64,000 nt of DNA. Origin: Candidatus Gastranaerophilales bacterium (GTDB lineage Bacteria > Cyanobacteriota > Vampirovibrionia > Gastranaerophilales > Gastranaerophilaceae). Numbering within the stretch: position 1 is the first letter of the stretch; each line of letters opens with the position of its first letter. Below the pieces are notes generated by a model. The model was given only the letters and a program-made list of their open reading frames with translations. It ran no database searches and was not told the DNA's origin. Made by a program: the position numbers and the translations under genes. Of this stretch, positions 52,648-61,775 are shown piece by piece. The stretch spans positions 24,397 through 88,396 of the forward strand of contig CAAGHI010000056.1 in the NCBI GenBank assembly GCA_900769645.1. The letters run 5' to 3'.

Positions 52648-53465
52648 ATGAGAAAAGATTGTATTATGCAAGAATTGCTAAAATTGGAAAACCACCTAAT
52701 TGGCGGGTGTAAAGTGCTCGTCGGGGGGGGGGCAGTGCTACGCATGTAGCCCACTGTAACAATTTCTGGAAAGTCGCATTCTCATTGGCTGAGGTTTTAA
52801 TAACCCTTGCCATCATTGGCGTTGTCGCAGCAATAACCTTGCCGACTGTTATCCAAAATCACCAAAAACAAGTTACTGTAAACAAACTCAAAAAAGCGTA
52901 TTCAGTTCTCGGGCAAGTTGCACAAAGAGCTATTGCGGATAATGGGGCTATATCTGTTACGAATGGGGAGCCTTTAAATAGTAATACTTGCAAATCAATT
53001 TTTCATACTTACTGGCTTCCTTATTTTAAAGGAGCAGAAGTCTATCCGGAAGGGAAAAAACCAAATTTAAATGATAATACCGCATTTTATCGCCATTTAA
53101 GAACTGGATATTGGGACACTAATATATATACTCTATATGCTGCAGGAAGAATATTCTTTACAACCCCAGATGACATGTCTTTTTATATAGATATTATGAA
53201 ATGGGTTAGCAAATATGACAATGATGGCAAGTTAATTTCACAAACAGGCGTATATAATTCTTTTCAAACTGTTTATGTTGATATAAATGGTTTAAAACAA
53301 CCAAATACTATCGGGAAAGACGTATTCATTTTTACAATAGATTTTGAAAAAGGAATCGCTAAACCTTGGGGATACAATTCAAGTGATAGCACAATAAATA
53401 GCTCTGACGTATATTATGCTGCAAAAATTATCAAAGACGGCTGGAAAATTACTTATCCTTGGTAA
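52648..53465 (+). CDS. prepilin-type protein with poly-G leader, out of frame at present (locus B)
   Basis: ATG 52,648 with AAGGAG before it opens the leader MRKDCIMQELLKLENHLIGG, almost the same as locus A, and reaches 10 G (52,723-52,732) after 25 codons. Translation then stops at TAG (52,747-52,749). The pilin frame (AFSLAEVLITLAIIGVVAAI, from about 52,776) has a stop at 52,710 upstream of the tract and no ATG or GTG between that stop and the pilin motif; only 11 G (or 8) joins leader to pilin. The pilin body ends with KDGWKITYPW, typical of the family. This is the strongest case for slippage control. It is directly convergent with rlmH. Confidence 0.75.
52723..52732 (+). repeat. homopolymeric tract, 10 G (locus B)
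   Basis: Same position relative to the start codon (75 nt) as the tract of locus A. 11 G restores the pilin frame. Confidence 0.9.
52733..52764. repeat. REP-like repeat, copy in locus B
   Basis: GTGCTACGCATGTAGCCC then ACTGTAACAAT; matches 62,936-62,966. It includes the small palindrome GCTAC/GTAGC and lies directly after the G tract. Confidence 0.6.
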
Positions 53466-53936
53466 TTATTTGTGGTATGTTTCGCCTTTGATAATTTTGA
53501 ATGCGCGATAAATCTGCTCGACAAGTAGTAGTCTTGCAAATTGGTGCAAAAATGTCATTTTTGACATACTCATTTTAAAATTTGCACGTGCAGAAACATT
53601 TGGCGAAATTCCGCAAGATGAACCGATTACAAAGACGATTTCACTCACGCCATCGTTTGTCAAATCTTCAATCTTTTGCGCAAACTCTTCTGATGAAAGC
53701 ATCTTGCCTTTTATTTCCATTGTGATAACGAAAGATTGTGGTTTTATGTGCGCCAAAATCTTTTCTCCCTCTTGATCTAAAACCTTTTGAGTCAAATTCT
53801 CATCTTTTATCTCAATAGGAGAAAGCTCCAAAATCTCAACAGAGGCGTAAGGCGTAAGACGTTTCATAAATTCGTCAATACCTTCTTTCAAAAACTTTTC
53901 TTTAATTTTTCCAAGTGCAATGATTTTTATGTTCAT
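53466..53936 (-). CDS. rlmH: 23S rRNA pseudouridine1915 N3-methyltransferase
   Basis: SPOUT methyltransferase acting on the 70S ribosome. The family block FVIGSSCGISPNVSARANFK and the C-terminal MTFLHQFARLLLVEQIYRAF are present. Length 156 aa is standard. The stop is immediately adjacent to the stop of the convergent pilin gene. Confidence 0.95.
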   Translation of the reverse strand: MNIKIIALGKIKEKFLKEGIDEFMKRLTPYASVEILELSPIEIKDENLTQKVLDQEGEKILAHIKPQSFVITMEIKGKMLSSEEFAQKIEDLTNDGVSEIVFVIGSSCGISPNVSARANFKMSMSKMTFLHQFARLLLVEQIYRAFKIIKGETYHK

Positions 53937-53971
53937 TTTTGTCTTTCTGCCACGCTTTTGGTATGTGTTGG

Positions 53972-54820
53972 CTATTTTGCCATATAAACAGTTTGAGAAG
54001 GGAACGCAAATTCAATACCTTCTGCTCGGAACTGTTTAATAGCTTCAAAAAGAATTTCGCCACGGACTTTTTCAAGTGTAATGATTGATGATGTTTTTAC
54101 ATAACCGAACAACTTTATATTGATAGAGCTGCTATCAAGTGCATCTATATTTACTCTGAAATCCTGTGTGACATCGTGTCTGGATTTCATAATTGATTTG
54201 ATTATTGCGATTGCTTTTTGGATTTTTTCTTCACTTGTGTCGTATGTAATTCCAAAAGTAACTTGGATTTTCCGTTTTTTTGCACGAGAAACATTTTCGA
54301 CTATGTTGGAATCGATTATGCTGTTCGGAATTGTCACCATGAAATTGTCTAGTGTGCGAACTTTGGTTGAGTGAAGAGTGATGTTTTCAACTGTACCTTC
54401 AATATTGTTTACCTTTATGTAATCCCCGATTTTAAAAACTTTGTCTGTCAAAATAGCCAAAGTACCAAACATAGAAGCAATTGTTTGTTGTGCTGCAAAA
54501 CCGACTGCCAAACCTGTAATTCCAAAACCTGCGATTAGTGAAGTTAGTGAATAACCTTGACTTTGCAAGAACGACGCTGCAATAAAGAAAAATATCAGAG
54601 TTTTAATAACTCTTTCCAAAATCGGAAAAACATGCACCAAAGTCGCCGAGTTATCAGAGTTGATAAATTTGGCTTTAAGTTTATTGATAAACATATCGGT
54701 AAGCTTGAAAAGTACCGAAATAATAATGATGTTTATAATAATCCCTAAAAACATAGTTACTTTAAAAGTTGAAAAAACTTTATTAATATTATCTGCGTTC
54801 ACAGCCATTTGTTCTAGCAT
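53972..54820 (-). CDS. mscS: small-conductance mechanosensitive channel
   Basis: Inner-membrane channel that opens under tension. Three hydrophobic segments are seen, the last (LIAGFGITGLAVGFAAQQTI) with the Gly/Ala pattern of the MscS pore helix, followed by the beta domain (IGDYIKVNNIEGTVENITLH) and the cytosolic alpha/beta domain. Length 282 aa is typical. AGGGTGATG precedes the ATG. Confidence 0.9.
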   Translation of the reverse strand: MLEQMAVNADNINKVFSTFKVTMFLGIIINIIIISVLFKLTDMFINKLKAKFINSDNSATLVHVFPILERVIKTLIFFFIAASFLQSQGYSLTSLIAGFGITGLAVGFAAQQTIASMFGTLAILTDKVFKIGDYIKVNNIEGTVENITLHSTKVRTLDNFMVTIPNSIIDSNIVENVSRAKKRKIQVTFGITYDTSEEKIQKAIAIIKSIMKSRHDVTQDFRVNIDALDSSSINIKLFGYVKTSSIITLEKVRGEILFEAIKQFRAEGIEFAFPSQTVYMAK

Positions 54821-54849
54821 AACATCACCCTAAAATTTTGCACTAAAAA

Positions 54850-54922
54850 AGCGGAAGACGAGACTCGAACTCGCAACAGCCTGCTTGGAAGGCAGGTACT
54901 CTAGCCATTGAGTTACTTCCGC
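54850..54922 (-). tRNA. tRNA-Gly (anticodon TCC)
   Basis: Cloverleaf on the minus strand: acceptor GCGGAAG with CTTCCGC, anticodon stem CCTGC/GCAGG with loop CTTCCAA (anticodon TCC), T arm GAGTTCGAGTCTC, discriminator T. No CCA in the gene. Confidence 0.95.
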
Positions 54923-55071
54923 ATAATCTAAGTATAATATAAAAAAAATTTTTTGCAAGAGGTTTTAAAGAAAACTAATTCTTTAGTATTAATTCTTTTT
55001 GCTATAAATTTCTTTAAAAAGTTATTCTTCGGAGTGGTGAAATATTTTGAAAAAAAGGTTATTATATATTT

Positions 55072-55240
55072 GTAAGCTTGTTATATCCAGGCACTTATTT
55101 CGGGGTTGCGACAAGATTTTTTCTTAGAGCGGTTTGGTTTAAAATATAGCAAGCTTATTCTTCTCAAATACTATGTACAAAATTTTTTCATAAACAGACT
55201 CTATGTTTGATTGACCTGATGGCCCCCCGTCAGGTCTTTT
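55072..55240 (+). ncRNA. candidate small RNA with its own terminator
   Basis: A 14-bp stem TAAGCTTGTTATAT (55073-55086) with ATATAGCAAGCTTA (55144-55157) encloses about 57 nt that can pair further. A Rho-independent terminator (GACCTGA/TCAGGTC, 55213-55236, then a T run) ends the transcript before the parvulin promoter. GTGAAA-N17-TATTAT (55037-55065) is a plausible promoter. No open frame of size is present. A rod with a central bubble recalls 6S RNA, but I cannot match it. Confidence 0.5.
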
Positions 55241-55242
55241 TA
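55213..55242 (+). terminator. Rho-independent terminator, orphan
   Basis: GACCTGA/TCAGGTC with a C-rich loop, followed by TTTTTAT. No protein gene ends here in this direction. Confidence 0.85.
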
Positions 55243-55302
55243 TTGTATTGATAATCAGCTTTTTTATGGTATTATTGCTGTGTAAAATATAAGGAGATAA
55301 TT

Positions 55303-55596
55303 ATGTTAAAAGAGGTTAGAGCAAGCCATATTCTTGTTAAAACAGAAAACGAAGCTAAAAAGTTGGCAGAAGATATTAAAGCAGGAAAAATGTCGTTTGA
55401 AGAAGCTGCAAGACAAGTTTCTTTGTGCCCATCAGGTCATGAAGGCGGAGATTTAGGCTTTTTCAAAAGAGGAGTTATGGTAAAACCTTTTGAAGATGCT
55501 GCATTTACACTAAAAGAAGTCGGTGAAATTTCAGCTCCGGTTGAAACTCAATTTGGTTGGCACTTAATCCAATTGACAGGCATGATTGATGAGTAA
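55303..55596 (+). CDS. ppiC: parvulin-type peptidyl-prolyl isomerase
   Basis: 97-aa stand-alone rotamase domain: VRASHILVKTENEA, the GGDLGFFKRGVMVKPFEDAAF signature, and TQFGWHLIQ at the end. No signal peptide, so cytoplasmic. AAGGAGATAATT precedes the ATG. Its 3' end overlaps the next gene by 8 nt. Confidence 0.93.
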   Translation: MLKEVRASHILVKTENEAKKLAEDIKAGKMSFEEAARQVSLCPSGHEGGDLGFFKRGVMVKPFEDAAFTLKEVGEISAPVETQFGWHLIQLTGMIDE

Positions 55597-57148
55597 TGTA
55601 GTTGAAAAAGTTAGAAATTTTATGTGCGAGCAGGGGCTAAACTACCTGCTCGTGAATTCTACCAATAAGTATTTGGAAGAATATACGCCACTAGAAGAAA
55701 ATTCAAGATATTTTTTGACCGGATTTTCAGGCTCGACAGGTGATGTGTTGGTTACGCCGGATAAAATTTTACTTTTTGTTGACGGAAGATATCATATTCA
55801 GGCGGATTTAGAGGTTAATCACGATGTTGTGACTGTCGTGAAACTACAAACAGGACAAAGTTTTTTGGAAGAATTGGCGAAAAGTATTCCGACAAATGAA
55901 GTGCTTGGCGTTTTTTCTAAAAAAAATTCTCAGACTCGTGTTGAAACACTTGAAAACCTTGGCGTAACCGTAAAATACTTGGATTTTGATCCTTTGGACA
56001 AGTCAATTTGTTATGACAATTCCAATGTCGTTCAGGTCGATGGCGTGCCGGTTGAAGAAAAAATTAAGAATTTTGATTACGACGGCGCAGTTTTGGTTAC
56101 GAATTTAGAGGAAGTTTCATATTTATTTAATTTGCGAGATTTTTCCAAAAATTATTCAACCAAAATTCGTGGTAAGGCTGTAATCCTTGCTGGACGAGCT
56201 CGTTTGCTTGATGAAATAGATGATTTCGTCGAAAGTTATCAAGGGAATATTTTTGTTGATAAATCCACAATAAACGCTTATGATTACAGACTTGTCGGGG
56301 ATAAAGTTAAAGTTTTAAAAGACAGTCCGATAAAGCTTATGAAATCTGTAAAAACAGATGATGAAATCACGCATTACATTGAAGCTTTCAAACGGACTGA
56401 CAAGGCTGTTCGAGCTATTCGAGATTATATTGAAAATAATGATGGAATATCAGAATACGATATTGCTGAACAATTGGAAAAAGAGTTTAAGCGCTTTGGT
56501 GCAAAGAGTTTGAGCTTTAAATCGATTGTTGCAAAGGACAAAAATTCTGCACTTGCGCATTATTCAAAATGTTCAAAAGACGAGATTTTACAAGATGGAA
56601 GCCTTGTTTTGATTGACTGTGGTGCTTATTATGAGCAAGGTTTGGCAACTGATATTACAAGAGTTTTTGTCAAAGGAACTCCGACTGAACTTCAAAAACG
56701 TGTTTATACCACTGTTTTAAAGATGTTTTTGAATGCTTATAATTATACATCTTGTCCGTCTAGTGAACATTCTCGTTTGCAAGGGGCGAAGGTTGTCGGT
56801 TATGATATCGATGATTTGGCTCGAAAAATTTATTCAGAAAACGAGATTGAAGGTTTTGTGTTCAATCACGGTTTGGGGCACGGAATCGGTGTGAATGTTC
56901 ACGAATATCCGCCAAATTTGAGTAAAAATGAGATGGCTAAGGTTGAAATCAAGGACAATATGTGTTTTACGATTGAACCGGGGTTGTATAATGAGGCGCA
57001 TTTTGGGGTAAGACTTGAAAATTCTTGCTATATGAAAAATGGGAAAATAACTTCTTTTGTGCACATGAATTATGAGAAAAAGTTGATAGATTTTTCTCTT
57101 TTGACGGAGCAAGAAAAAGAATGGTTAAAAGAGTTTGAGGTGCTTTAG
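55589..57148 (+). CDS. M24 family aminopeptidase (Xaa-Pro type)
   Basis: Metallopeptidase of the aminopeptidase P/creatinase fold. Creatinase N-domains precede the catalytic domain (about 270-515): DCGAYYEQGLATDITRVF, NHGLGHGIGVNVHEYP and FTIEPGLY, giving the metal ligands D, D, H, E, E. 519 aa. The ATG at 55,589 overlaps the ppiC stop, so translation is coupled; a TTG at 55,586 is also possible. Likely trims X-Pro peptides in the cytoplasm. Confidence 0.88.
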   Translation: MSNVVEKVRNFMCEQGLNYLLVNSTNKYLEEYTPLEENSRYFLTGFSGSTGDVLVTPDKILLFVDGRYHIQADLEVNHDVVTVVKLQTGQSFLEELAKSIPTNEVLGVFSKKNSQTRVETLENLGVTVKYLDFDPLDKSICYDNSNVVQVDGVPVEEKIKNFDYDGAVLVTNLEEVSYLFNLRDFSKNYSTKIRGKAVILAGRARLLDEIDDFVESYQGNIFVDKSTINAYDYRLVGDKVKVLKDSPIKLMKSVKTDDEITHYIEAFKRTDKAVRAIRDYIENNDGISEYDIAEQLEKEFKRFGAKSLSFKSIVAKDKNSALAHYSKCSKDEILQDGSLVLIDCGAYYEQGLATDITRVFVKGTPTELQKRVYTTVLKMFLNAYNYTSCPSSEHSRLQGAKVVGYDIDDLARKIYSENEIEGFVFNHGLGHGIGVNVHEYPPNLSKNEMAKVEIKDNMCFTIEPGLYNEAHFGVRLENSCYMKNGKITSFVHMNYEKKLIDFSLLTEQEKEWLKEFEVL

Positions 57149-57901
57149 GTGCAAGAAATTACGAGCGTAAATAATGATTTGGTAAAGGAAACTGTAAAAC
57201 TTCAACAAAAAAAATATCGAGATAGAACAGATAAATTTTTGCTAGAAGGTTACAAATGTATAGAAGAAGCTTTTCATGCCGGTTTGGAGCTTGAATACGT
57301 TTTTGTATTAAAAGAAAAAATAGAGGAATATTTATATCTAGGAGCTTGCCTTATTTCAACCTCAAATCCGGTATTGAAAAAAATCTCTACAACAGACTCT
57401 GCACCTGATGCCGTTGCAGTTGCTCGTAAAAAATTATATTCTGTTGATGATTTGAAAAATGCCAAAAAAGTTGTTTTGCTTGAAAATATTAAAGATTTAG
57501 GAAACCTTGGGACTGTTTTGCGTTCATCTGTTGCCTTTGGTGCTGATGCTGTGGTGCTTTACGGAAAAGAGTGCGCAGATTTATATAATCCCAAATGCGT
57601 GCGTTCAACTGTCGGAAATTTGTGGAAAATTCCTGTTGTTTATATTGAAGATTTTAATGTTTTACAAAAATTATTTACAAATTTTGAAAGATTGGCGACT
57701 CTTCCGAGAGCTAATGAGTACTTGAAAGAATGCAATGTAAACCTTCCTTTGCTTGTAATGTTTGGTTCTGAGGCTGATGGGCTTTCTGATGAGTTGGTTG
57801 AATTTTCGACAAAGCACGTCAAAATTGAGATGTCAGACAGGGTTGAATCTCTGAATTTGTCTGTATCTTGCGCAGTTGTTTTGTATGAACTATTTATTTA
57901 A
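57149..57901 (+). CDS. TrmH/SpoU-type RNA 2'-O-methyltransferase
   Basis: SPOUT methyltransferase, probably acting on 23S rRNA or tRNA. An N-terminal L30-like domain (FLLEGYKCIEEAFHAG) is followed by the knot domain with ENIKDLGNLGTVLRSSVAFG, VMFGSEADGLSDEL and ESLNLSVSCAVVLYEL. GTG at 57,149 directly follows the previous stop. Length 250 aa is normal. The three genes from 55,303 form one operon. Confidence 0.88.
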   Translation: MQEITSVNNDLVKETVKLQQKKYRDRTDKFLLEGYKCIEEAFHAGLELEYVFVLKEKIEEYLYLGACLISTSNPVLKKISTTDSAPDAVAVARKKLYSVDDLKNAKKVVLLENIKDLGNLGTVLRSSVAFGADAVVLYGKECADLYNPKCVRSTVGNLWKIPVVYIEDFNVLQKLFTNFERLATLPRANEYLKECNVNLPLLVMFGSEADGLSDELVEFSTKHVKIEMSDRVESLNLSVSCAVVLYELFI

Positions 57902-57937
57902 TTATGTTTAAATATATTAAATCCAGAAGGGTAGATT

Positions 57938-58717
57938 TTATTTGATTTCGTGTTGAAAAGCCCAAGCTGAGTGGTTATGAATACTTTCGAAAGCTTCACA
58001 TTCGACTTCAAACTCATCAATAATTTCGTGGTTGCGTAATTTTACGACAACATCACGTAGGACATCTTCTACAAATTTAGGGTTATCCCAAGCTTTTTCA
58101 GTTACAAATTTTTCGTCCTCACGTTTCAAAAGCGGATAAACAGGACAAGATGCACAAGATTCAATCAAGCTGATTAAGTCCTCTAACCAAACTTGTTCAC
58201 TCTCGTCGTAAGAAACTTTGACTTTAATAAGTGCACGTTGATTGTGTGCGCCATTGTCAGAAATCTCTTTTGAGCAAGGGCAAAGCGTTGTAACAGGGAC
58301 TTCGACACCCAAAATGAATTTGTAATCGCCGTTTTCAATGCGACCTTCAAAAGAACAATGGTAGCTCATTGGTGCTTCAATTCCCTTTACAGGAGATTTT
58401 TTGTCTATAAAGTATGTGAATTGAAATTCGAGTTCGCCGCTTTCTGCTTCTAGATTTTTGATTATTTTTTCAAGACAACCTTTAATATCAACGCCAAGTA
58501 GGTTTTTGTGTTGCCATTCTGTCAAAACTTCAACAAATCTGGACATGTGGGTGCCTTTGTAATCTCTCGGGAGTGAAACACTGACTCGAGCTTCTGCGCA
58601 AACAACCTGATTTGAGCTGTTTTTTCTCTGAATAATTAGCGGTAGTTCAAGGTGTTTAATTCCAACTTTTTGAATGTCAACATTACGTGTGTCTTTTAAA
58701 TTTTGAATATCTTTCAT
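57938..58717 (-). CDS. folE2: GTP cyclohydrolase I type IB (FolE2)
   Basis: First step of folate (or queuosine) synthesis from GTP, the metal-flexible FolE2 form. Motifs: SVSLPRDYKGTHMSRFVEVL, GVEVPVTTLCPCSKEIS with the metal-binding Cys, and HNQRALIKVKV. 259 aa is typical. FolE2 supports growth with low zinc in other bacteria; here no other folE is seen. Weak ribosome binding site. Confidence 0.95.
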   Translation of the reverse strand: MKDIQNLKDTRNVDIQKVGIKHLELPLIIQRKNSSNQVVCAEARVSVSLPRDYKGTHMSRFVEVLTEWQHKNLLGVDIKGCLEKIIKNLEAESGELEFQFTYFIDKKSPVKGIEAPMSYHCSFEGRIENGDYKFILGVEVPVTTLCPCSKEISDNGAHNQRALIKVKVSYDESEQVWLEDLISLIESCASCPVYPLLKREDEKFVTEKAWDNPKFVEDVLRDVVVKLRNHEIIDEFEVECEAFESIHNHSAWAFQHEIK

Positions 58718-58822
58718 TTTAACCTTAATATTTCTTAATAAATTAGCCTTAAAATAGCAATTTTTTCATTCCACTATACTTTATATAAATATAAAGCTCT
58801 CTCTTCTTATTTAAACGGATAG
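58718..58822 (+). other. AT-rich intergenic segment
   Basis: Between folE2 and the orphan terminator. TATACT at 58,775-58,780 might start a short transcript in the + direction; no clear -35 is seen. Confidence 0.25.
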
Positions 58823-58860
58823 GCCTTGAAAAAGATTTTAATCAAGGTCTTTTTTTTTTG
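58823..58860 (+). terminator. orphan Rho-independent terminator
   Basis: GGCCTTG with CAAGGTC (one G-U) around AAAAAGATTTTAAT, then nine T. The T run is on the + strand, yet both flanking genes are on the - strand, so it would end an unseen short + transcript. Confidence 0.6.
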
Positions 58861-58861
58861 C

Positions 58862-59338
58862 TTATTTTTTATCTTCAGCGGTAGCTTTGTCTAAAAGTCC
58901 TCTAATTCGTAGGTATCTGTCTAGCTCAACTCTAAATTTTTTCAAATTCTGATAGTAGCTGTTAGACATAAGAATTCTGTTATCATATTTTGGATCAAGT
59001 ATGTAAACTGTTGGAAAACCTGCGATACCAACATCTTCTGCTAATGCTTTTGTATTTTTGTCAGCTTCTACATTAATCATAACAAAATTATATTTGCTTG
59101 AATAAATATTGCTCAAAATTTTAAATTTCGGCATAAATCTTAAACAATAACCGCACCAATCAACGTAAAATACTGCAAGCATCGGCTTGTCAGATTGAAC
59201 AGCTTCGTCATAAGTTATGCCAATATTATATTCAGATGGGTGTTTTGGCGCATTCATTGCAGTAACTGCAAAACCAACAACTGAGGTTGCAATTAGCGTA
59301 ACCAAAATCCCCAACGTGATTAAAATTTTCTTTTTCAT
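58862..59338 (-). CDS. membrane-anchored thioredoxin-like protein
   Basis: 158 aa. An N-terminal hydrophobic segment (ILITLGILVTLIATSVVGFAVTA) anchors or exports it, followed by a thioredoxin fold with the redox motif VDWCGYCLRFMPKF. The cis-Pro region IAGFPTVYIL is present. Probably reduces or oxidises disulfides outside the membrane. The ATG at 59,338 has GGAGG at the correct distance; a TTG upstream lies within that site. Confidence 0.85.
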   Translation of the reverse strand: MKKKILITLGILVTLIATSVVGFAVTAMNAPKHPSEYNIGITYDEAVQSDKPMLAVFYVDWCGYCLRFMPKFKILSNIYSSKYNFVMINVEADKNTKALAEDVGIAGFPTVYILDPKYDNRILMSNSYYQNLKKFRVELDRYLRIRGLLDKATAEDKK

Positions 59339-59527
59339 AATATCCTCCAATTAAGATTATATAATAAAAAAGAGGATTTACAAAGTAATAAAGTTCATAA
59401 AAGTTCACATAAGGGTTGAAAAAATATATATTATAGTATATACTAAGTATATACTAAGTCGAAAGTTTATTTATCCTAATCCAAAAATCTCGTGTACAAC
59501 TGAATAAAAAGAAGGAGTTTAAGAGGT

Positions 59528-60442
59528 ATGAATAGCAATTCCACAGTCAAAATGAAAAAAGCAGGACAATTGTCTAATCCCGCAAAAAATGAAATCTTGA
59601 ACAGTTTTAATGATGAGCTTTTGAAAGATTATATCAGAGAAATTTCTGATTATAGAGCGCTTTCTCAAGACGAAGAAAAAGTTTTGGCAAAACGTGCAAA
59701 AGCAGGTGATTTAGAGGCTAAAAAACAACTTATTAAAGCAAATTTGAAGCTTGTTATTACAATTGCTAAAAAAGTAATTCACGTATCAGGCTTGCCAATG
59801 ACTGACTTAATTCAAGAAGGTAATGTCGGTTTGATGATTGCGGCTGACAAATTCAACTACAAATTGGGTTATAAGTTTGCAACTTATGCAAGTTGGTGGA
59901 TTAAGCAGTCAATGTTTAAGGCAATTTCTGAGCAATCTCATTGTATGAAAATCCCTGTTTATATTCAAGAAACCTTATCAAGGTTTTCTAAATTGAAACG
60001 TGAAATGGAACGAGAATACAATTCTCAGGTTAAAACAGAAGATGTTGCAAAAAAAATGAATATTTCTGCCGACAAAATTGATTCTTTCTTGAACGCTTAT
60101 TCTAAAACGATTTCAATCGAAAGCGGTCTGGAAAACAATGATGGTAAGGAAATGAATATTGCGGATATTATTGAGGACAAAAAGGCTTCTGCAACAGATA
60201 ATGCTGAATTTGAGGACTTGAAATCTGATATTTTGAATGTGATTTCGACCTTGAAAGAAAGAGAACAAGAGGTTGTAAAACTTCGCTATGGTTTGGAGGA
60301 CAATAACAAAATGACATTAGAAGAAATTGGAAACATTTATGGAGTAACCAAAGAATGTATCCGCCAAACAGAATTGAGAGCATTGAAGAAGATGAGATTC
60401 TCCGTGTTGGGTCAGCAGGTTCTAACTGCGTATGTAGACTAA
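59528..60442 (+). CDS. sigma-70 family RNA polymerase sigma factor (group 2-like)
   Basis: Region 1.2 (DYIREISDYRALSQDEE), region 2 with the -10 reading helix (YKFATYASWWIKQSMFKAI), region 3 (SRFSKLKREMERE), and region 4 with the -35 reading helix-turn-helix (MTLEEIGNIYGVTKECIRQTELRALKKM). The 304-aa length with no region 1.1 places it with alternative group 2 factors rather than the housekeeping factor. GAAGGAG precedes the ATG. A terminator follows. Confidence 0.9.
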   Translation: MNSNSTVKMKKAGQLSNPAKNEILNSFNDELLKDYIREISDYRALSQDEEKVLAKRAKAGDLEAKKQLIKANLKLVITIAKKVIHVSGLPMTDLIQEGNVGLMIAADKFNYKLGYKFATYASWWIKQSMFKAISEQSHCMKIPVYIQETLSRFSKLKREMEREYNSQVKTEDVAKKMNISADKIDSFLNAYSKTISIESGLENNDGKEMNIADIIEDKKASATDNAEFEDLKSDILNVISTLKEREQEVVKLRYGLEDNNKMTLEEIGNIYGVTKECIRQTELRALKKMRFSVLGQQVLTAYVD

Positions 60443-60492
60443 GAAGGTAATTTGTTTATTATTTATTTGTGTTTAATTTTATAGGGTTTGAA

Positions 60493-60526
60493 AAAAGGTT
60501 ATCAAATTTTTGATAGCCTTTTTAAT
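60493..60526 (+). terminator. Rho-independent terminator of the sigma gene
   Basis: Stem AAAGGTTATCA with TGATAGCCTTT (G-U included), loop AATTTT, then a T run. Confidence 0.85.
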
Positions 60527-60665
60527 TTTTTATTGATTAAAAGTTTGGTTTAAATAGAGATTCTGAATAAGATGAAAAATCTACGTTGTCTGCTATATTT
60601 TCTATCTTTTCAGTATGACAAGAATTGCAATTTTTTGAATGTTATTCTGAAAGTTTAGAAAAATA

Positions 60666-61775
60666 TTACTCTACCCCTGGAACATTGACGTTATAGCGAA
60701 CATCATCATATTCGCCGATTGTATCGTCAATATCTTCTTGTAGAATTTGTTTTGCACCGCAGACTTTAAAGTTTTTTACGATAGCCTGATCAAGTTCGTC
60801 GGTCAAGACGATTTTACCGTTCACATAAGTTACATTTGAACTTTTAGTTGGCTCGTCAGAGATTTTTTCAATTAAGTCGCTATTTGAATTTGCTAAAATT
60901 GTTTTTGTAACATCGTTCATTACATCAAAAACATACCTTTGGCGTGATGCAACATTATGTCCACCGGCATTGCCTATAAGTGTTGTTGCTTTTTCAAGTT
61001 CGTCAAGCGATTCTTTGTAATATTTTAAATGTCTTAATAGTACTGCCAAGTTGTAGTGCGCTTCGTAATTCATTGGATTAAGTTCAATCGCTTTGCAGTA
61101 AGTTAGACCGGCTTCTTTGTAATCTCCAAGCAAATGATAAGTTAAGGCTAGATTGTAGCGTGCGTCGTAGTCGTTTTTGAGAATTTTGCATGCTTGTTTG
61201 TATGCTTCTAACGCTTTTAGAAGGTATTGACGACGTAATTCCCAGTTTTCATCGAGATAAACGGACTTTTGCTTGTAGGCAACACCCTTGTTGTAGTACG
61301 CAAGTCCTTTGTTTACTTTGTAACTTTTTCTGTTGCTGTAAACAAATGGGATAGATAGTAAATGTCTTTTTGTTTTCAAAATTTCGTTGTACTGATCGAT
61401 TGCGCCGTCAAAGTCGCCGAGTTTTTCTGCGGAAACAATTCCGTAATTCATACGTGCAATCATCATTTTAGGATTGTATTCAAACGCTTTTTCGTAAGAA
61501 TCTACGGCTGAATAGTAGTCCTCGTAGACTACATAGATGTTTCCTAGATTGTACCAAGCTCCGTAGTGTTCAGGGTAAAGTTGGACAGCTCTGTTGTAGT
61601 AACCAATTGCTTTTTGAAGTTTTAATTCTTTTAAAGCTTTGTCGCCTTTGTGCACGTAATACATTCCTCTCACTTTATCCAGCTGGCGAGTGAAAAACGC
61701 AGGGTGTAAATATACCATTGCGCCAATTGCCGCAATTACTAATAATGTGAATAAAAATGAAAAGAACTTTTTCAC
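60666..61775 (-). CDS. tetratricopeptide repeat protein with N-terminal anchor
   Basis: The first 25 residues are hydrophobic (FFSFLFTLLVIAAIGAMVYL), then about seven TPR-type helices pairs: KAIGYYNRAVQLYPEHYGAW, SAVDSYEKAFEYNPKMMIAR, LEAYKQACKILKNDYDAR, YCKAIELNPMNYEAHYN. GTG is the start at 61,775 with AGAGG before it. The C-terminal 110 residues have no repeats. Likely a periplasmic or envelope scaffold; partner unknown. Confidence 0.82.
   Translation of the reverse strand: MKKFFSFLFTLLVIAAIGAMVYLHPAFFTRQLDKVRGMYYVHKGDKALKELKLQKAIGYYNRAVQLYPEHYGAWYNLGNIYVVYEDYYSAVDSYEKAFEYNPKMMIARMNYGIVSAEKLGDFDGAIDQYNEILKTKRHLLSIPFVYSNRKSYKVNKGLAYYNKGVAYKQKSVYLDENWELRRQYLLKALEAYKQACKILKNDYDARYNLALTYHLLGDYKEAGLTYCKAIELNPMNYEAHYNLAVLLRHLKYYKESLDELEKATTLIGNAGGHNVASRQRYVFDVMNDVTKTILANSNSDLIEKISDEPTKSSNVTYVNGKIVLTDELDQAIVKNFKVCGAKQILQEDIDDTIGEYDDVRYNVNVPGVE

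Noticed and set aside
55072..55240. Firm call of 6S RNA
   Set aside because: The rod-like stem is suggestive, but size, central bubble and conserved bases cannot be confirmed by eye.
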